8,587 nucleotides of DNA from Flavobacteriaceae bacterium (GTDB lineage Bacteria > Bacteroidota > Bacteroidia > Flavobacteriales > Flavobacteriaceae): positions 1-8,587 of the forward strand of contig JAUYUF010000006.1 of the NCBI GenBank assembly GCA_030694835.1. The letters run 5' to 3'. Shown piece after piece: positions 6,168 to 8,587 of this stretch (the first letter of the stretch is position 1; each line of letters opens with the position of its first letter). The translations under genes were made by a program, and so were the position numbers. The notes beneath the pieces were generated by a model. The model made no database searches. It was not told the DNA's origin and saw only the letters and a list, made by a program, of their open reading frames with translations.

Positions 6168-7061
6168 GTGTTAGAATTAAAAAAATATGCGGCCATTGAT
6201 ATCGGTTCAAATGGCGTTCGTTTGTTAATATCCAACGTTATAATTCAAGATAATGTAGAGCCTTTATTTAGAAAATCTTCCTTAGTCAGAGTTCCTATTC
6301 GTTTAGGTGCCGATACTTTTATGTACGGAAAGATTTCTGATGAGAATATTGAGAGAATGACCAAAGCAATGGATTCATATCGATATATTATGGACATTCA
6401 CAAAGTTGAAAAATACAAAGCATGCGCAACATCCGCTTTAAGAGAGTCTACCAATGGACCTGCAATTGTTGATTCAATTTATAAAAAAACAGGAATCAAA
6501 ATTGATATAATCGATGGCAAAACAGAAGCCGATATCATTTCTCAAACAGATATTAAAGAACTCATCGAAGATAACAAATCTTACCTTTATGTAGATGTTG
6601 GGGGTGGTAGCACTGAATTCACTTTATTTTCTAAAGGAAGTGTAATCAATGCAAAATCTTTTAAAATTGGTACAGTTCGTTTACTAAAAACACCTGATGA
6701 CGCACAAAACGAATGGAAAGCTGCAAAAAAATGGGTTATAGAACAAACTAGTAATATAAAACATTTAACACTTATTGGTTCTGGAGGAAACATCAATAAA
6801 ATATTTAAATTATCGGGTAAAGCACAAACAAAACCATTATCACTTGACTATTTACAAACTCAATTTAATTTGTTAAGTGCCATGAGTTATGAAGAACGAA
6901 TCATAAATTTAAGTTTAAATCCTGATAGAGCTGACGTTATTATTCCTGCACTAAAAATATACCTTAATTCGATGCATTGGAGTAAAGCCACCAAAATTTA
7001 CGTTCCAAAAATAGGACTTGCAGATGGTATTGTAAAAATGTTGTATTACGGCTTGATTTAA
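6168..7061 (+). CDS. ppx: Exopolyphosphatase / guanosine pentaphosphatase family protein (short form)
   Basis: A 297-residue Ppx/GppA phosphatase of the ASKHA fold, expected to trim polyphosphate chains and/or act on pppGpp in the cytoplasm. Motifs are AAIDIGSNGVRLLISN (8-23, phosphate-1 loop), ACATSALREST (85-95), IDGKTEADI (115-123, with Glu120 as the probable catalytic glutamate), YVDVGGGSTEFTLF (141-154, phosphate-2 loop), LIGSGGNINKI (202-212) and IGLADGIVK (282-290). It has only the two-lobed catalytic core and lacks the C-terminal HD-like domain of the roughly 500-residue E. coli enzymes. It therefore resembles the short bacterial Ppx type. The start is GTG at 6168, directly after the sixA TAA; no in-frame ATG precedes the first motif. 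Polyphosphate versus pppGpp preference cannot be decided from sequence. No ppk gene is present in the window. Confidence 0.92.
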   Translation: MLELKKYAAIDIGSNGVRLLISNVIIQDNVEPLFRKSSLVRVPIRLGADTFMYGKISDENIERMTKAMDSYRYIMDIHKVEKYKACATSALRESTNGPAIVDSIYKKTGIKIDIIDGKTEADIISQTDIKELIEDNKSYLYVDVGGGSTEFTLFSKGSVINAKSFKIGTVRLLKTPDDAQNEWKAAKKWVIEQTSNIKHLTLIGSGGNINKIFKLSGKAQTKPLSLDYLQTQFNLLSAMSYEERIINLSLNPDRADVIIPALKIYLNSMHWSKATKIYVPKIGLADGIVKMLYYGLI

Positions 7062-7070
7062 ATCTATTTT

Positions 7071-7883
7071 TTAGAATTCTTCAACAAATTGTTTAACCAA
7101 TTTCGCAACTACTTTTTCTGCAATTTTAGCTACATGTTGTACTTCTTCATGTGATACAGCTACAACATGACCTTCGCCACCCATATCAGTAATTACAGAA
7201 AGTCCAAAACAAGTCATTCCCATATGTTTTGCAACAATAACTTCTGGAACAGTAGACATTCCAACAGCATCAGCTCCAACATTTTTTACCATTGTATATT
7301 CAGCAGGTGTTTCAAAAGTTGGTCCTTGTAACGCTAAATATATTCCTTTTTGAATCTTGATATTATTTTTGGCAGCAATTGCTTCCATTTTAGCAATCAT
7401 TTTCTGACTATATGGCTCATGCATATCTACAAAACGCGGTCCAAATCTGCTGTCATTTTGACCTCTTAATGGATGCTCTGGCATAAAATTTACATGATCA
7501 GATATTATCATGATATCACCAACTTTAAAGTTTGGATTTACACCTCCAGAAGCATTAGAAACGATTAAATTTTCTACCCCTAAATATTTCATCACTCTAA
7601 CAGGAAAAGTAACTTCTTGCATATTCCAACCTTCATAATAATGAAAGCGACCTTTCATTGCCAGCACTTTTTTCCCTCCTAAATTTCCAAAAATTAACTC
7701 CCCAGAATGTCCTTCAACTGTTGATACAGGGAAATTCAAAATCTCTTCATAAGGCAACCTAATTTCAACTTCTATATTATCAACTAAACTTCCTAATCCA
7801 GTTCCTAATATAATTCCATATTCTGGTTTAGTAATTCCTTTCGATTTTAAAAACTCAACAGTTTCCTGAACTTTATCCCACAT
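7071..7883 (-). CDS. punA: Purine nucleoside phosphorylase (trimeric, PNP/MTAP family)
   Basis: A 270-residue enzyme that phosphorolyses purine (deoxy)ribonucleosides to free base and (deoxy)ribose 1-phosphate for purine salvage in the cytoplasm. Motifs follow the trimeric class: ILGTGLGSL (25-33, phosphate loop), VEGHSGELI (56-64), MKGRFHYYEG (76-85), NASGG (110-114), LQGPTFETPAEY (185-196; Glu191 matches human Glu201, which contacts the base), GADAVGMSTVPE (203-214) and SVITD (229-233) followed by SHEEV. The position equal to human Asn243, which selects 6-oxopurines, is Asp233 here. The ATG lies inside the 3' end of lpxK (11-bp overlap), so it is translated from the lpxK mRNA or from an internal promoter that I cannot see. 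It converges with ppx across 9 bp. Family assignment is firm; nucleoside preference is open because of Asp233. Confidence 0.95.
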   Translation of the reverse strand: MWDKVQETVEFLKSKGITKPEYGIILGTGLGSLVDNIEVEIRLPYEEILNFPVSTVEGHSGELIFGNLGGKKVLAMKGRFHYYEGWNMQEVTFPVRVMKYLGVENLIVSNASGGVNPNFKVGDIMIISDHVNFMPEHPLRGQNDSRFGPRFVDMHEPYSQKMIAKMEAIAAKNNIKIQKGIYLALQGPTFETPAEYTMVKNVGADAVGMSTVPEVIVAKHMGMTCFGLSVITDMGGEGHVVAVSHEEVQHVAKIAEKVVAKLVKQFVEEF

Positions 7884-8587
7884 AATTCAATATTTTACGG
7901 CTGAAATCAGCTTCATTTTTTAATATAATTGTTTCGATGGAAATGAAATAACAATTTTCCAAGCTGGCAAATATACGAACATAATCTTTTTCGGTTGTTA
8001 ATATTATCTTCTTTTCAGATGTTATCTGATTAAATTCTTCTTTAATTTTAACAATATCTTGCTCTGAAAATATATGATGATCCCCAAATTGCAAATGTTT
8101 ATACTTGATTTCTTTTTCAGTTAAATAAGTAAGTAATGGATTCGGATTTGAAATTCCGGTAATTAATATAACTTCATATTTTTTTAGATCTTGAACTGAT
8201 AATTTATCCTTCCCTCCTTTTAAAATTTCATTATAGGAAATTCCGCTAAAATATAATTGCTGATGTGATAATAATTTTAATTTGTGTTTAATATTAAATT
8301 GTGTTTCATCAGAAATATTTTCTACCGTTTTAGTAACAATCACAATATCTGCTCTTTTATATCCCGATTGAAATTCTCTTAAATTTCCTGCTGGTAAAAC
8401 AAAATCATCAATATATAAATCATCAAAAGGGGTTAATAATATTGACAATCCAGGCTTTACACTTCTATGTTGAAAAGCATCATCTAACAAAATGATTTCT
8501 GGAGGATTTGGTAATTTCAATAATTGTTGAATTCCGTTAATTCTTCTTTCATCAACAGCTACTATTATATCTGAAAATTTTTGAAAA
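7873..8587 (-). CDS. lpxK: Tetraacyldisaccharide 4'-kinase LpxK (5' end outside window)
   Basis: LpxK phosphorylates the 4' position of the tetraacyl disaccharide to make lipid IVA, a late step of lipid A synthesis at the cytoplasmic face of the inner membrane. The frame remains open to the right edge: upstream of the TTG at 8518-8520 it continues with residues reading VAVDERRINGIQQLL, a normal LpxK continuation. That TTG is therefore an internal Leu and not a start. 237 C-terminal residues are visible of an expected 330-340, so the P-loop and membrane-binding N-terminal part lie beyond the window. Key motifs are PPEIILLDDAFQHRSVKPG (Walker-B-like Asp pair), VLPAGNLREFQSGYKRADIVIVTK and FGDHHIFSEQDI, whose HH corresponds to the catalytic-site histidine region. 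The end reads IILTTEKDYVRI. The stop lies 11 bp inside punA. Confidence 0.95.
   Translation of the reverse strand, partial: FQKFSDIIVAVDERRINGIQQLLKLPNPPEIILLDDAFQHRSVKPGLSILLTPFDDLYIDDFVLPAGNLREFQSGYKRADIVIVTKTVENISDETQFNIKHKLKLLSHQQLYFSGISYNEILKGGKDKLSVQDLKKYEVILITGISNPNPLLTYLTEKEIKYKHLQFGDHHIFSEQDIVKIKEEFNQITSEKKIILTTEKDYVRIFASLENCYFISIETIILKNEADFSRKILNYVG

Noticed and set aside
6587..6796. 69-codon minus-strand open frame inside ppx
   Set aside because: It is antisense to the phosphate-2 motif region of ppx and looks like a shadow frame.
7062..7070. Bidirectional terminator between ppx and punA
   Set aside because: Only nine bases separate the stops, and I see no convincing inverted repeat there.
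1..8587. Search for a mobile element, CRISPR array, defence cassette, toxin-antitoxin pair, tRNA/rRNA or riboswitch
   Set aside because: The window is filled end to end by recognisable core genes with uniform AT-rich composition. No transposase, array-like repeats, tRNA-like folds or long leaders were seen.

Overview
The window is AT-rich, densely coding DNA from a member of the Bacteroidota, most likely a Flavobacterium-like member of the Flavobacteriaceae. Three things point there: the protein sequences (RecR, PdxH, LpxK and the ADP-forming acyl-CoA synthetase all read like flavobacterial versions), the near absence of Shine-Dalgarno sequences, and Bacteroidota-type TAnnTTTG promoter elements just upstream of some starts. 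LpxK implies a Gram-negative cell that makes lipid A. No stretch longer than about 75 bases lacks a gene. I see no tRNA, rRNA, insertion sequence, CRISPR array, phage gene or recent-transfer signature.

Layout. At the left edge is the 3' part of an ADP-forming acetate/acyl-CoA synthetase (+). It converges, with 1 bp between stops, on a minus-strand pair: recR, then a family 2 glycosyltransferase. This pair is joined by a 4-base TTGA overlap in which the glycosyltransferase uses a TTG start. A 73-bp divergent intergenic region (3451-3523) separates recR from a plus-strand run: a sodium:solute symporter, pdxH (1 bp after it), then, after 48 bp, sixA-like and ppx. The sixA-like and ppx genes are adjacent with no spacing and in the same frame, separated by one TAA. 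ppx converges with a minus-strand pair: lpxK (cut by the right edge) followed by punA, which overlaps its 3' end by 11 bp.

How the genes relate. This is core metabolism and maintenance rather than one dedicated system: substrate-level ATP or acyl-CoA metabolism (ACD), envelope glycan synthesis (GT2), lipid A 4'-phosphorylation (LpxK), recombination repair (RecR), vitamin B6 activation (PdxH), purine salvage (PunA), and phosphate or phosphohistidine turnover (SixA-like plus Ppx/GppA).

I found no convincing new multi-gene system. The points most worth a second look are: an Asp at the base-specificity position (human Asn243) of the purine nucleoside phosphorylase; a C-terminal Rossmann-like module on the glycosyltransferase; the same-frame, single-stop junction of sixA and ppx; an 8-codon mini-ORF whose stop overlaps the sixA start; an apparently leaderless recR promoter overlapped by a small inverted repeat; and a symporter tightly coupled to pdxH.
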